A stretch of 32,529 bases of DNA from Apibacter muscae (GCF_007845635.1 NZ_SELG01000002.1:1-32529), one strand, 5' to 3'; counted from the stretch's first letter, positions 17,222-24,057 are shown. Translations and numbers: made by a program. The notes: generated by a model from the letters alone, not told the origin.

Positions 17222-17468
17222 TCCATTTACCTATTTTACATTGTTCTTCTTTAACTAAGGATTTTTCTACAATAGGACAACCACATAATTTACAAGCTTT
17301 TGTTTTTTCATTGACTGATTTTCCATTGATGAGCTTTAAAAATTTTTTATCAACCGCGTGAGAACATTTTATGCATTCTTTTAATCTCTCTTTACTTAAT
17401 ATGATAGATTTTTCGTCTGCGTGTATTTTAGATTTATACCAACCTTCTGCTATGTGTAATAGGTTCAT
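17214..17468 (-). CDS. Small zinc-ribbon-like protein
   Basis: The protein has 84 residues with two C-x-x-C pairs: CIKC (about 32-35) and CKLC followed by GC (about 59-64), plus a further Cys near the end. That arrangement with a 23-residue spacing is consistent with a zinc ribbon. The N-terminal helix reads MNLLHIAEGWYKSKIHADEK. Such small ribbon proteins recur between head-tail connector genes in Bacteroidota prophages. Its partner is unknown. The start is an ATG 11 bases after the previous small gene's stop. Confidence 0.6.
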   Translation of the reverse strand: MNLLHIAEGWYKSKIHADEKSIILSKERLKECIKCSHAVDKKFLKLINGKSVNEKTKACKLCGCPIVEKSLVKEEQCKIGKWNE

Positions 17469-17479
17469 TTTTCAGTATT

Positions 17480-17647
17480 TTATAAGTCAATAGGTGGCGC
17501 TGTTTCGGTAACTAAAATAGAAATAGGAATTGAAGCTAATACTTCTCCATTTCTCATTAATAAAGATCTATTATCATATATTACCATTTTATCTGCTTGT
17601 AATTTTATAAATGATCCCTTTTTTAAATATATATTAAACCACTTCAT
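17480..17647 (-). CDS. Small hypothetical protein, 55 residues
   Basis: Hand translation gives a 55-residue product starting MKWFNIYLKKGSFIKLQADK and ending ETAPPIDL. Its ATG overlaps the stop of the gene upstream (ATGA at 17644-17647), the pattern of translational coupling. Beta-type text (FIKLQADKMVIYDN) fills the middle. No family recognised. It accounts for most of the otherwise empty 255-base stretch between 17468 and 17736. Confidence 0.6.
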   Translation of the reverse strand: MKWFNIYLKKGSFIKLQADKMVIYDNRSLLMRNGEVLASIPISILVTETAPPIDL

Positions 17648-17739
17648 AACCAATATTTACCAATTAGAATTCCTACTCCTGTAAAAAACAAAGCAGCTAA
17701 AAATAACACAGCACAGCCTAACCGAATTTGATTTTTCAT
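17644..17739 (-). CDS. Single-span small membrane protein, 31 residues
   Basis: This 31-residue product starts MKNQIRLGCA, followed by a hydrophobic span of about 22 residues (VLFLAALFFTGVGILIG) and a KYWL end, so it is a single transmembrane peptide. Both ends are stitched to neighbours by ATGA overlaps: 17736-17739 with the upstream gene and 17644-17647 with the downstream one. It is a candidate small membrane component (accessory to holin or to the tail), but no family can be named. Confidence 0.6.
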   Translation of the reverse strand: MKNQIRLGCAVLFLAALFFTGVGILIGKYWL

Positions 17740-18182
17740 TTTCTAATATTTGGGTTAACTAATCTGTTTTTCCCAGGCATAACCAAAGCTGTTTCTCTCT
17801 TAAGTTTATCCATTAATTTTTCTCTAATAGGAATTACCTTTTCATTCCATGTTTTGGATAATTCTATAGAGTAGAATAACACTCTACTGTATTCAGTAGC
17901 TCTAAGTCCCAAATCTCTTGCGCTTGATCTGGTCAACCCATTAATTAAATAGGAAGCCTGGTAGAGATTAAATGTTGGTTTATCTTTAAGTAATTCGTTT
18001 AAAATAGAACTGTATATATCAAAATCACAGTTTAATTTTTCAAGGGAATTAACTTCTAAAACCTTTACCCATACAGGAATTAGGTTAGATAAATTTTCTT
18101 GTGGTATATCAAACTTATTTGATTCTAATTCTTCTTTGAATAGTTTTTCAAATTTCTCAGGGTTGAATTTTTGTTGATTCAT
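17736..18182 (-). CDS. Tail-cluster protein, hypothetical
   Basis: This protein has 148 residues and is helical, with a segment LPIVWVKVLE-like near 40 (NLIPVWVKVLEVNSLEKLNCDF) and a Lys/Arg-rich end (PGKNRLVNPNIRK). There is no signal peptide and no cysteine motif. The start lies 2 bases after the stop of the chaperone fusion frame (18185). Its place directly after the chaperone pair and before small tail genes suggests a tail-assembly role, on position alone. Confidence 0.5.
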   Translation of the reverse strand: MNQQKFNPEKFEKLFKEELESNKFDIPQENLSNLIPVWVKVLEVNSLEKLNCDFDIYSSILNELLKDKPTFNLYQASYLINGLTRSSARDLGLRATEYSRVLFYSIELSKTWNEKVIPIREKLMDKLKRETALVMPGKNRLVNPNIRK

Positions 18183-18184
18183 GT

Positions 18185-18385
18185 TTATTTTTTACTTAAG
18201 TTGTTGTAATAAGCATTAATTATTTCTTTCTGGTCATCTTGTTCAGAAGCCCATAAAAGAACATCATAGGCTTTTGTTTCTTTAATGTTATCTAGGTTGC
18301 TTTTTCCATTTTGTTTGTAAAATATAGTTCCCTCCTTGGCTATATAGGTCATAAAACTTAACCATCCCCATTTATCAAAATGCAC
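18185..18385 (-). CDS. C-terminal extension of tail-assembly chaperone (gpT-like), by -1 frameshift
   Basis: Read on its own from a GTG, this 66-residue frame starts VHFDKWGWLSFMTYIAKEG. The W-G-W followed by A-K-x-G pattern is characteristic of the second half of siphophage tail chaperone pairs (gpT-type). The frame is in fact open upstream to a T9 run at 18464-18472 in the preceding gene. A -1 shift there would join it to about 205 residues of the 18388-19080 product, giving about 298 residues. Continuity across the join and conserved-looking text favour the fusion over an independent GTG start, which has no ribosome-binding site. Low-complexity DNA could also be a sequencing slip. Confidence 0.55.
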   Translation of the reverse strand: MHFDKWGWLSFMTYIAKEGTIFYKQNGKSNLDNIKETKAYDVLLWASEQDDQKEIINAYYNNLSKK

Positions 18386-18387
18386 TT

Positions 18388-19080
18388 TTAAATTGGGTCC
18401 TTCTCCATTACTTCCTTCGCTGAATATGGAGAAGTTTTTAAGTATATAATCATTGAAGTTTGCAAAAAAAAAGCTACTGCAATAGCAATATCCATTGGTA
18501 ATGTTTCCATTAGTTTTAGTCTTTCACTGTTAGAACTTAACCATTCTTCTTGAAAAACTTCGTTTTCACGTTTCAGAAAAATTGCTGATAGATAGAGCAT
18601 AGCTTCCCAATTACCTGCGCCTAATTCATCCATTTGTTTGATGATTTGTTTAGAAACTATAAATTCATTGAAAGTAATTTTAGATTCAAAGGTTAACATA
18701 GGGGTCTCTATTTTCCATATTTCATTATGGAATAAATAATTTTCTTGAAGATTTAAATTTGTTTGCTCTTCATAAATTTGTTTGAAACAACTATGATAAA
18801 CTGCTAATACATCCTCCAGAGGTATGTTTTTTTCTACTTCATCCAGAGGTATACCTGAAAAAAAAGAAAAATTCATAGAAGCAATTTTAATATTAAAAAT
18901 CATCTCATCTACTTCATCAGGTTTTATAACATTTCCTTCTTCATCAACCTTGTAGAGATCTTCTTTTCTTTTTTCTATTTCTGATAAATAAATTTTATCA
19001 AAATCAATTCTTTGCTTTAAGGTTATTTCGCTTAAAGAAGAAGGTATACAGTAGTTTTTATTTTTGTAAATGAAATTCAT
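18388..19080 (-). CDS. Probable tail-assembly chaperone, first half (gpG-like)
   Basis: The unshifted product has 230 residues, largely helical, with no cysteine motif. It starts MNFIYKNKNYCIPSSLSEITL and has acidic and aromatic stretches. The last 25 residues in the zero frame (LQTSMIIYLKTSPYSAKEVM) look less natural than the -1 frame, which continues FANFNDYILKNFSIF into the WGW segment. Siphophages make a short chaperone (gpG) and a frameshifted long form (gpGT) that load the tape measure protein. This gene pair matches that layout except for its location: it is separated from the tape measure gene by about nine genes. Start overlaps the upstream gene by one base (TAATG). Confidence 0.55.
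   Translation of the reverse strand: MNFIYKNKNYCIPSSLSEITLKQRIDFDKIYLSEIEKRKEDLYKVDEEGNVIKPDEVDEMIFNIKIASMNFSFFSGIPLDEVEKNIPLEDVLAVYHSCFKQIYEEQTNLNLQENYLFHNEIWKIETPMLTFESKITFNEFIVSKQIIKQMDELGAGNWEAMLYLSAIFLKRENEVFQEEWLSSNSERLKLMETLPMDIAIAVAFFLQTSMIIYLKTSPYSAKEVMEKDPI
18464..18472 (-). other. T9 slippery run, candidate -1 programmed frameshift site
   Basis: On the minus strand nine T residues follow GC, giving zero-frame codons GCT TTT TTT TTG. T-TTT-TTT is the XXXYYYZ heptamer that allows a -1 shift. Downstream, frame -1 stays open to the stop at 18185. No clear stem-loop immediately downstream was found by eye. Confidence 0.5.
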
Positions 19081-19667
19081 TACTTTTTAGTATTAACCTT
19101 CTTATCTGCTTCCTGCTTTTCTTTGATGGCTTGTTCTTGTTTGTCTTTTTCTTCCTGTTCAAACTTTACCCTTTCTTCTTCTTTCTTCTTATCTGCTTCC
19201 TGCTTTTCTTTGATGGCTTGTTTTATTTTTTCTATAAATGGAACATCAATGGAAGCTTCTTTGTAATTTGCTATTTTAGCAATTTTTGCAACTCCTCTTA
19301 TTTCTATTTCTTCTAAGGAAGTAATTAAATCTTGGGCATCTCTATCTAAAAAAGATTCATAAGCCTTATTTACTCTTTCTTTGAAAGCTTCTTTATCATC
19401 ATTGTCGAATTTTGGTAGCTCCACTTTTTTACTCTCTTTAAATTCTACACTTTGTCCCATTACTTTTTTTAATGGAGTAGGGGTAAATCGTGAGTTTGTT
19501 ACTTCACGCATTTCACCCAATCCTGCTTTTAAGGAATTATTAAGCTGTGTAAAAACACTCTCTAAGCGTATACATAAATTGGTGTTGTTTTGATGCCTAT
19601 CTAAAAGAACCTTCTTGAATTCATCAATATCTGTGATGGTTATTTTTACTAGTTCTGTATTTTCCAT
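19080..19667 (-). CDS. Coiled-coil protein with repeated C-terminal motif, hypothetical
   Basis: The protein has 195 residues. The N-terminal ~130 are mixed alpha/beta (MENTELVKITITDIDEFKKV start). The C-terminal ~60 are Lys/Glu-rich coiled coil with two copies of QAIKEKQEADKK separated by 29 residues, so it is probably an extended helix. It lies right after the large terminase gene in transcription order, 109 bases apart, with a palindrome copy in that gap, and it abuts the chaperone gene. Possible scaffold-like or tail-assembly role, not recognised as a family. Confidence 0.5.
   Translation of the reverse strand: MENTELVKITITDIDEFKKVLLDRHQNNTNLCIRLESVFTQLNNSLKAGLGEMREVTNSRFTPTPLKKVMGQSVEFKESKKVELPKFDNDDKEAFKERVNKAYESFLDRDAQDLITSLEEIEIRGVAKIAKIANYKEASIDVPFIEKIKQAIKEKQEADKKKEEERVKFEQEEKDKQEQAIKEKQEADKKVNTKK
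19098..19222. repeat. 38-bp direct repeat, copies 87 bases apart
   Basis: The same 38 bases occur at 19098-19135 and 19185-19222 with no mismatch seen. The period of 87 bases is 29 codons, so the duplication keeps frame and yields a repeated coiled-coil motif. Recombination between copies would delete or add 29 residues. Confidence 0.8.
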
Positions 19668-19724
19668 TTTTTTAATTTTTAAGGTTAATATTTGAGATTA
19701 TAAAATTAGTGATTATTTTAATAG

Positions 19725-19741
19725 GTAATATATTATATTAC
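19725..19741 (-). promoter_or_regulatory. 17-bp palindrome, copy 3 of 4 (perfect)
   Basis: GTAATATATTATATTAC is a perfect 8-bp inverted repeat around one central base. It lies 57 bases upstream of the ATG at 19667 in the 109-base gap after the large terminase gene. No TAnnTTTG box was found between it and the ATG. Confidence 0.6.
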
Positions 19742-19776
19742 TAAATAAACTATTTAAAATCTATTATTCCTGTTAT

Positions 19777-20952
19777 TTAATCTAAATAATCTAAATAGGA
19801 ATTAGAAGAACTGGAACTCCAACTAACAATTTTAGATTTGTTATTTCTATTGGAATAAGTAGCATAACGTCCTGCATCCATTCCATCATCTTTTAATTTA
19901 ACTGGTTCATCTAAGGAAACTCCATTTTTTTCTTTCCATTTGTATGCATTAGCTTCTTTAATTAAATTATGGCTTCGTTTAGTTATTAATAATTTTTTGT
20001 AACGTACATGCCTAATTCCTTCTAATACATCCTTATCTGCTGGTTGTGCATTATACCCTGCCATTTTGAGTTCACTTATAGCATCTGGTCTGGCACTATC
20101 ACAATACATAATTTTATTTTTATCTACTCCCAGTAAATTAAACCTTTCAATTAGATCTCCAGTGGTTAAATAACTTTCGTATAAAATTTCATCCCAATAA
20201 AGAGCATTTTCTTCCAACCAGTCCCCAACTTCCACCATAGCAGATGGGTGGTTGTAACCAAAGTCTAAACCATAGCAGGTATCTAAGAAATCAGGAATGT
20301 TTTCACATAATTTATAATGAGGGTATATAAGTCCAGTTATTTTTCCAGTAAGACCTCTGGCATATACCTTAAAAAGTTCTTCATCTTCAATATTCTCAAT
20401 TTCATCGTGTAGTTCTTGGCTTAAGAAAGGATTATGCCTATGATCAGAAATAAATAAAGTTGTGTCTTTTCCTCCTATTAATTTTTCATGTACCCAAAAT
20501 TTGGAGGTAGGGTTATAATCAATAAATACTTTCTTTTGTGTACGAATAGATAACTGCCAATAGATTAAATAATCTATACCATTTGCTTCATTGATAAATA
20601 AATAATCTCTTTTTCCTGACTTTGCATCTTGTTCATCATCATATGATTTGAATTCTATAATTGAGCCGTTTAAAAATTCGTAAGTCCTTTCAGATTTGTT
20701 ATAGGTTTTGATGAATGGTTGTAAAGCAGGGGAATTCATAACTATATTTTTAGCATCACGAATAGGTCCTGCTTTTAGGTTGGGTATATCTTGTCCTGCA
20801 ACTGTAATAACTACTCTTGGTTCTTTTACTGCTATGGTAAACAAAACTTGCATGATGGTGTAGGTCTTACCAGAAGAAGTCCCCCCTTGGTTAACTGCTA
20901 CCTTGGTAGGACAATTATAATTTGCTTCAAATAAGGGGCCTACACTAAACAT
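19777..20952 (-). CDS. terL: Terminase large subunit (PBSX/Terminase_3 type)
   Basis: This 391-residue protein is the packaging motor and nuclease. In order: Walker A GGTSSGKT (residues 23-30); Walker B YLFINEAN (117-123) with catalytic Glu; coupling motif FIDYNPTS (143-150); and an RNase-H-like nuclease domain with acidic residues at Asp230 (YGLDFGYNHPSAM), Asp285 (MYCDSARPD) and Asp356/Asp359 (DDGMDAGRYA). All expected motifs are present and intact. It follows the small subunit by 3 bases and is the third gene from the start of the late block. Confidence 0.95.
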   Translation of the reverse strand: MFSVGPLFEANYNCPTKVAVNQGGTSSGKTYTIMQVLFTIAVKEPRVVITVAGQDIPNLKAGPIRDAKNIVMNSPALQPFIKTYNKSERTYEFLNGSIIEFKSYDDEQDAKSGKRDYLFINEANGIDYLIYWQLSIRTQKKVFIDYNPTSKFWVHEKLIGGKDTTLFISDHRHNPFLSQELHDEIENIEDEELFKVYARGLTGKITGLIYPHYKLCENIPDFLDTCYGLDFGYNHPSAMVEVGDWLEENALYWDEILYESYLTTGDLIERFNLLGVDKNKIMYCDSARPDAISELKMAGYNAQPADKDVLEGIRHVRYKKLLITKRSHNLIKEANAYKWKEKNGVSLDEPVKLKDDGMDAGRYATYSNRNNKSKIVSWSSSSSNSYLDYLD

Positions 20953-20955
20953 GTT

Positions 20956-21447
20956 TTAATAATCAACTTCTTCTTCTGAATTACATATTTTAGCTTCTGC
21001 TTGTATTACATTGATTTTAACTTCATGCTGAAGGGGGTTCTCTGCATCTCCTTGTATTTTATTTACATCAGCCAAAGACAAATCACGAGCTATTATATTC
21101 GGATTCAAAAGATCTGCTGCTGCACCTTCAAATTTCTGTGAGAAGAAGAGGTCCTTTATTTTTTTTATGATATCCAAATATGCTTTGTCTTTTGAGTAAT
21201 TATCAAAGGTACTGGTGCATATTCCTGCATATAAACAAAAACCTGTAATGGTTGCCGCTCTCATCTTATTGATACTCATTCTTTGTCCATTTGCAAAAAC
21301 TTTTTCTTCTTTTAGAGGATTTTTTTCTAACCACTCCATGTATTCAAGAGATTTTACCCATAAGTCATTTGGTTTATAAGCTCTTTCTTTTCCAACTGCA
21401 AATCCTTTTGCTAGTTTCCAATATGAATTTCCTTTAGGTGCTGCCAT
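20956..21447 (-). CDS. terS: Terminase small subunit
   Basis: This 163-residue protein immediately precedes terL, as small terminase subunits do. The start is MAAPKGNSYWKLAKGFAVGKERAYKP, a conserved opening in Bacteroidota phage small terminases. Residues about 60-75 (MRAATITGFCLYAGICTSTF) form the DNA-binding helix-turn-helix pair, and the C-terminal half holds the oligomerisation helix and a tail with ENPLQHEVKIN. A palindrome copy sits 22 bases upstream of the ATG, which makes this the first gene of the late block. Confidence 0.85.
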   Translation of the reverse strand: MAAPKGNSYWKLAKGFAVGKERAYKPNDLWVKSLEYMEWLEKNPLKEEKVFANGQRMSINKMRAATITGFCLYAGICTSTFDNYSKDKAYLDIIKKIKDLFFSQKFEGAAADLLNPNIIARDLSLADVNKIQGDAENPLQHEVKINVIQAEAKICNSEEEVDY

Positions 21448-21469
21448 AATACAAAGTTAACTATTATAT

Positions 21470-21486
21470 ATAATATAATATATTAC
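21470..21486 (-). promoter_or_regulatory. 17-bp palindrome, copy 4 of 4
   Basis: ATAATATAATATATTAC on the plus strand differs from the perfect copy only at the first base and the central base. It lies 22 bases upstream of the terS ATG, in the 75-base gap that separates the early and late blocks. As a possible late operator or promoter its position is the most informative of the four. Confidence 0.55.
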
Positions 21487-21522
21487 TTTTAATTGTGCAA
21501 AATAAGTTTATTTTATAAATCT

Positions 21523-21714
21523 TTAATTAGAGATTGATTTATCTTTCCTCCCCTCCTCAATAATTCTATTAATAAAGGGATAAGAAAGTTTGAATTTCTT
21601 TTGCATGGTGGGAATAGAGTTATTAGAATTGTTTAAATAATATTCCAAAAATTTCTTTTTTATTTCAGGGGCAATGTCTGAATAGTTCATTCTTTTGCTC
21701 TTTATGACTTTCAT
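21523..21714 (-). CDS. Small helix-turn-helix-like protein
   Basis: The protein has 63 residues and is basic, with a predicted helix-turn-helix at about residues 34-56 (IPTMQKKFKLSYPFINRIIE): helix, turn at KLSYP, recognition helix. It is the last gene before the early-to-late gap, 13 bases after the VRR-NUC gene. Position makes it a candidate late-gene regulator that might act on the palindrome at 21470-21486. That link is inference; no binding evidence can be read from sequence. Confidence 0.5.
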   Translation of the reverse strand: MKVIKSKRMNYSDIAPEIKKKFLEYYLNNSNNSIPTMQKKFKLSYPFINRIIEEGRKDKSISN

Positions 21715-21727
21715 AAGGAATAAATCT

Positions 21728-22093
21728 TTATTTCATATAGTTATTAACTTCCTTAGTAAAGTCGTCCAAAGAGTAACAAACAGCAGTTTTATAGCCTTTG
21801 TTTTGAGCTTTTTTTAGAAACTCTTTTTGATATTCTGATAATTTTCCTTTACCTATTTTCATCTCAATAAAAAAACCAGAGTAATTTTTTGATGGTTTCA
21901 TTATAAAAAGATCAGACACTCCAGCTAGTACTCCTTCTCCCTTCATTATTTTAGCTTCTAAAGCATTTCTTTTACCTCCATTGGGAATAGCAAAAATAGT
22001 TTCCTTTGGGTATTGGATATTAAACCAACTAACGCAGGCTTGTTGAAGTTTGCTTTCTAAATGTCGGGGTTTTGCATTAACATATTTTGCCAT
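21728..22093 (-). CDS. VRR-NUC domain nuclease
   Basis: This 121-residue protein is a stand-alone VRR-NUC domain, the size usual in phages. Motifs: PNGGKR near residue 38, GVSDLFIM (about 58-65) with catalytic Asp, FFIEMKIGKGKLSEYQKEF (about 73-91) with Glu-x-Lys and the following Gln. All PD-(D/E)XK-type residues are present. Such nucleases in phages are associated with Holliday-junction or flap cleavage. It overlaps the MazG-like gene by 17 bases. Confidence 0.85.
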   Translation of the reverse strand: MAKYVNAKPRHLESKLQQACVSWFNIQYPKETIFAIPNGGKRNALEAKIMKGEGVLAGVSDLFIMKPSKNYSGFFIEMKIGKGKLSEYQKEFLKKAQNKGYKTAVCYSLDDFTKEVNNYMK

Positions 22094-22640
22094 GCTTAAA
22101 AGGTCTAGTTTTGTTAAATTTTAATTTTTCTTGAACATGAAAATTTAAATCTATATTCATTTCCTCACATATAATTTCTATCCATACTAAAGTATTAATA
22201 ATATAATAGGATATATTTCTATCGTTAAATGAAGATACCGCACTTACAATAAATATTATTTTTTCAATAAAACTTTTTTCATCCATTCTAACTTCGTATT
22301 CACTTACTAACTTCCAACTCGTATTAGAATCAATTGTTAACTCAAGTCTTTTTAAACCCGCCAAATCTAAAAGCCTTATATAGGTATCTGCTAATTCATC
22401 TTCAACAGTATCTTTAATATACATAGAGAATAATGTACTATCAAATTCATTATTTTTTTCAGCAATTTGTTTGTAATAGTCAACATCTGACCATTTATTT
22501 TTTCTAAATGCTTCTACAGCCTCAGAAAGCTCTGTAATTACAAGCATAGCCATATGCTGAATGGAATATTTCTTGTCATGAAATCCTTTTTCTATATTGT
22601 CTTGGTATATTTCTTTTGCTTTTTTGTTTAAATCTTTCAT
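22077..22640 (-). CDS. MazG-like nucleotide pyrophosphohydrolase
   Basis: This 187-residue protein is an all-alpha NTP pyrophosphatase. The metal-binding pattern is visible: E-L-S-E (about residues 38-41, in ITELSEAVEAFRKNKW) and, after about 35 residues, E-D-E-L-A-D (VEDELADTYIRLLDLAG). These enzymes hydrolyse NTPs or dNTPs to monophosphates, which may act on modified or alarmone nucleotides during infection. It overlaps the VRR-NUC gene by 17 bases and is 6 bases after the GIY-YIG gene. A paralogue without these residues is encoded at 23644-24057. Confidence 0.8.
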   Translation of the reverse strand: MKDLNKKAKEIYQDNIEKGFHDKKYSIQHMAMLVITELSEAVEAFRKNKWSDVDYYKQIAEKNNEFDSTLFSMYIKDTVEDELADTYIRLLDLAGLKRLELTIDSNTSWKLVSEYEVRMDEKSFIEKIIFIVSAVSSFNDRNISYYIINTLVWIEIICEEMNIDLNFHVQEKLKFNKTRPFKHGKIC

Positions 22641-22646
22641 TTTTTT

Positions 22647-23378
22647 TTATTTTTTATAACTTAAAATTTCATTAAAACCATTGTTAATACTATCGTATTT
22701 CAATATATATTCACTCTCTTTTTTAAAAACTTCGGTATCTGTCATGTTGGAAGGTAATACCTCTAAAACTTCAAAAGTCCATTGATCTAAAGTTGTGCTT
22801 TTTAAAAATAAACCAAACGGAGAATAGCTATAAGTTAAATGGTTGTACCAACGAAAAAAAGGAATATTTTTTGTTTTTCCAATATAACATTTACCTGTAT
22901 ATTTATGTGTGCATTTGTATATATAATTAGCACTATCTTTATTAATATAATATTCTTCAAATGGTAACATATCTAATCCTTTAAACTTTTCCTTTTTAAA
23001 ATTTTCCATGCAAATATTACCCTCACTTCTGCAAAACATTTTATTCTCTCCAAGCAATAAATAATCATACTTTGGCTTAAATTCATATTTATTTTTGTGA
23101 ATTTGACCACAATATGAACACTCCCAACTTCCTTCCTTTATTTGGTCTAATTCATACTTTAAAAGTGGATAGATAACTACATAAAAGAATTGTGCAGTAT
23201 CTTTACTCTCTCTTTCGTAAATTTTATTATTTTGAAAAAATTGAGGATATTTTTTTAATAAAATTTCTTTTACTTCTTGCTTATTTTCAGCATCAATTAA
23301 TGGTTCTCTTAAAATTTCAGTTGCTCCAAAATCTCCACGTATAGATTTCACCACTCTTATAATAGCTTTAAAGTACAT
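22647..23378 (-). CDS. GIY-YIG endonuclease with N-terminal Cys-rich region
   Basis: This protein has 243 residues. The GIY-YIG domain covers about 151-225: YIYKCTHKYTGKCYIGKT gives the two Tyr motifs, an Arg in FFRWYNHL follows, and the metal-binding Glu lies in EVFKKESEYI. The N-terminal 140 residues have a C-x-x-C (CSYC, 87-90) and further Cys at about 116 and 123, so a zinc-finger-like module may help target DNA. Such enzymes in phage early clusters are often free-standing homing endonucleases. No intron is evident around it. Confidence 0.8.
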   Translation of the reverse strand: MYFKAIIRVVKSIRGDFGATEILREPLIDAENKQEVKEILLKKYPQFFQNNKIYERESKDTAQFFYVVIYPLLKYELDQIKEGSWECSYCGQIHKNKYEFKPKYDYLLLGENKMFCRSEGNICMENFKKEKFKGLDMLPFEEYYINKDSANYIYKCTHKYTGKCYIGKTKNIPFFRWYNHLTYSYSPFGLFLKSTTLDQWTFEVLEVLPSNMTDTEVFKKESEYILKYDSINNGFNEILSYKK

Positions 23379-23394
23379 ATCAATAATTATTTTT

Positions 23395-23595
23395 TTATAA
23401 AATAGCCTTTAAAGTATCTTTTTTGTTTGTTATTTCAAACTCAAAATATTCATTTTGTTGACACTCACCCCTAAGCTCGTACATTATTAAATTATTTGGA
23501 AGTACGATTATTCTAACGATATAATGCTCCTTTTGCTCGTTATCGCATTTTAAATAAACAATTTCACCTATATAATATTTAGAGTATATTTCCAT
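23395..23595 (-). CDS. Small beta-rich early protein, hypothetical
   Basis: The protein has 66 residues, beginning MEIYSKYYIGEIVYLKCDNE, with strand-rich text (YIVRIIVLPNNLIMYELRG) and a C-terminal helix. It probably folds as a small SH3-like or beta-barrel unit. It lies 16 bases upstream (in transcription) of the GIY-YIG gene. Family not recognised. Confidence 0.55.
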   Translation of the reverse strand: MEIYSKYYIGEIVYLKCDNEQKEHYIVRIIVLPNNLIMYELRGECQQNEYFEFEITNKKDTLKAIL

Positions 23596-23643
23596 TTTTT
23601 TTGTTTTTTTTTAATTTATTTTATATTTTTTCAACATTTTATT

Positions 23644-24057
23644 TTATTTTAAAATATTTCTTAAATACAAAATTGTATTTACTTCTACTTCTAGCTCTAT
23701 ATTCATTATTTTAGCAAATTCTTTTATTTCTAATAAAGTGTAATTTACTGCTTCCTCTTTAGTATATTTAAAACTCGCAATTTCTCTAATTATAGCGTAT
23801 ATATTTTCTTCAAATGATTTTTTATTATTAACAATATGTTGAGTAGCTATTCTATTCATGTCGAATTTATAATAACCTGCTATTTCTAATAATTTTATAT
23901 ATGCAACAGGTAACCTACTTTTTAAGGAATTTACATTGTTGTGTAAATAAGATAACTCCACAATTACCTCTAATACTAATTCTTCAAATGACCTTCCTTC
24001 AAATTTTACTTTTTTATATTCAAATAAATATTTGGCTAATTCATTTAAATCTTTCAT
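23644..24057 (-). CDS. Degenerate MazG-like paralogue (catalytic residues lost)
   Basis: The frame opens at 24084, but ATG 24057 (MKDLNELAKYL, 137 residues) is preferred because its leader and first codons match those of the MazG-like gene at 22640 almost base for base. Alignment by eye: MKDLNKKAKEI / MKDLNELAKYL, TYIRLLDLAGLKRLEL / AYIKLLEIAGYYKFDM, KSFIEKIIFIVSAV / KSFEENIYAIIREI. The metal-binding Glu and Asp pairs are gone (ELSE becomes ELSY; EDELAD becomes SRLPVA). It is therefore a structural paralogue unlikely to hydrolyse nucleotides, and might regulate or bind like its partner. Confidence 0.75.
   Translation of the reverse strand: MKDLNELAKYLFEYKKVKFEGRSFEELVLEVIVELSYLHNNVNSLKSRLPVAYIKLLEIAGYYKFDMNRIATQHIVNNKKSFEENIYAIIREIASFKYTKEEAVNYTLLEIKEFAKIMNIELEVEVNTILYLRNILK

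Noticed and set aside
19131-19316. Phe-rich plus-strand frame resembling a membrane protein
   Set aside because: The Phe runs are simply the reverse of Lys/Glu-rich coiled-coil codons in the gene on the other strand.
22647-23378. Intron-encoded endonuclease
   Set aside because: No interrupted gene or intron core could be seen on either side of the GIY-YIG gene.
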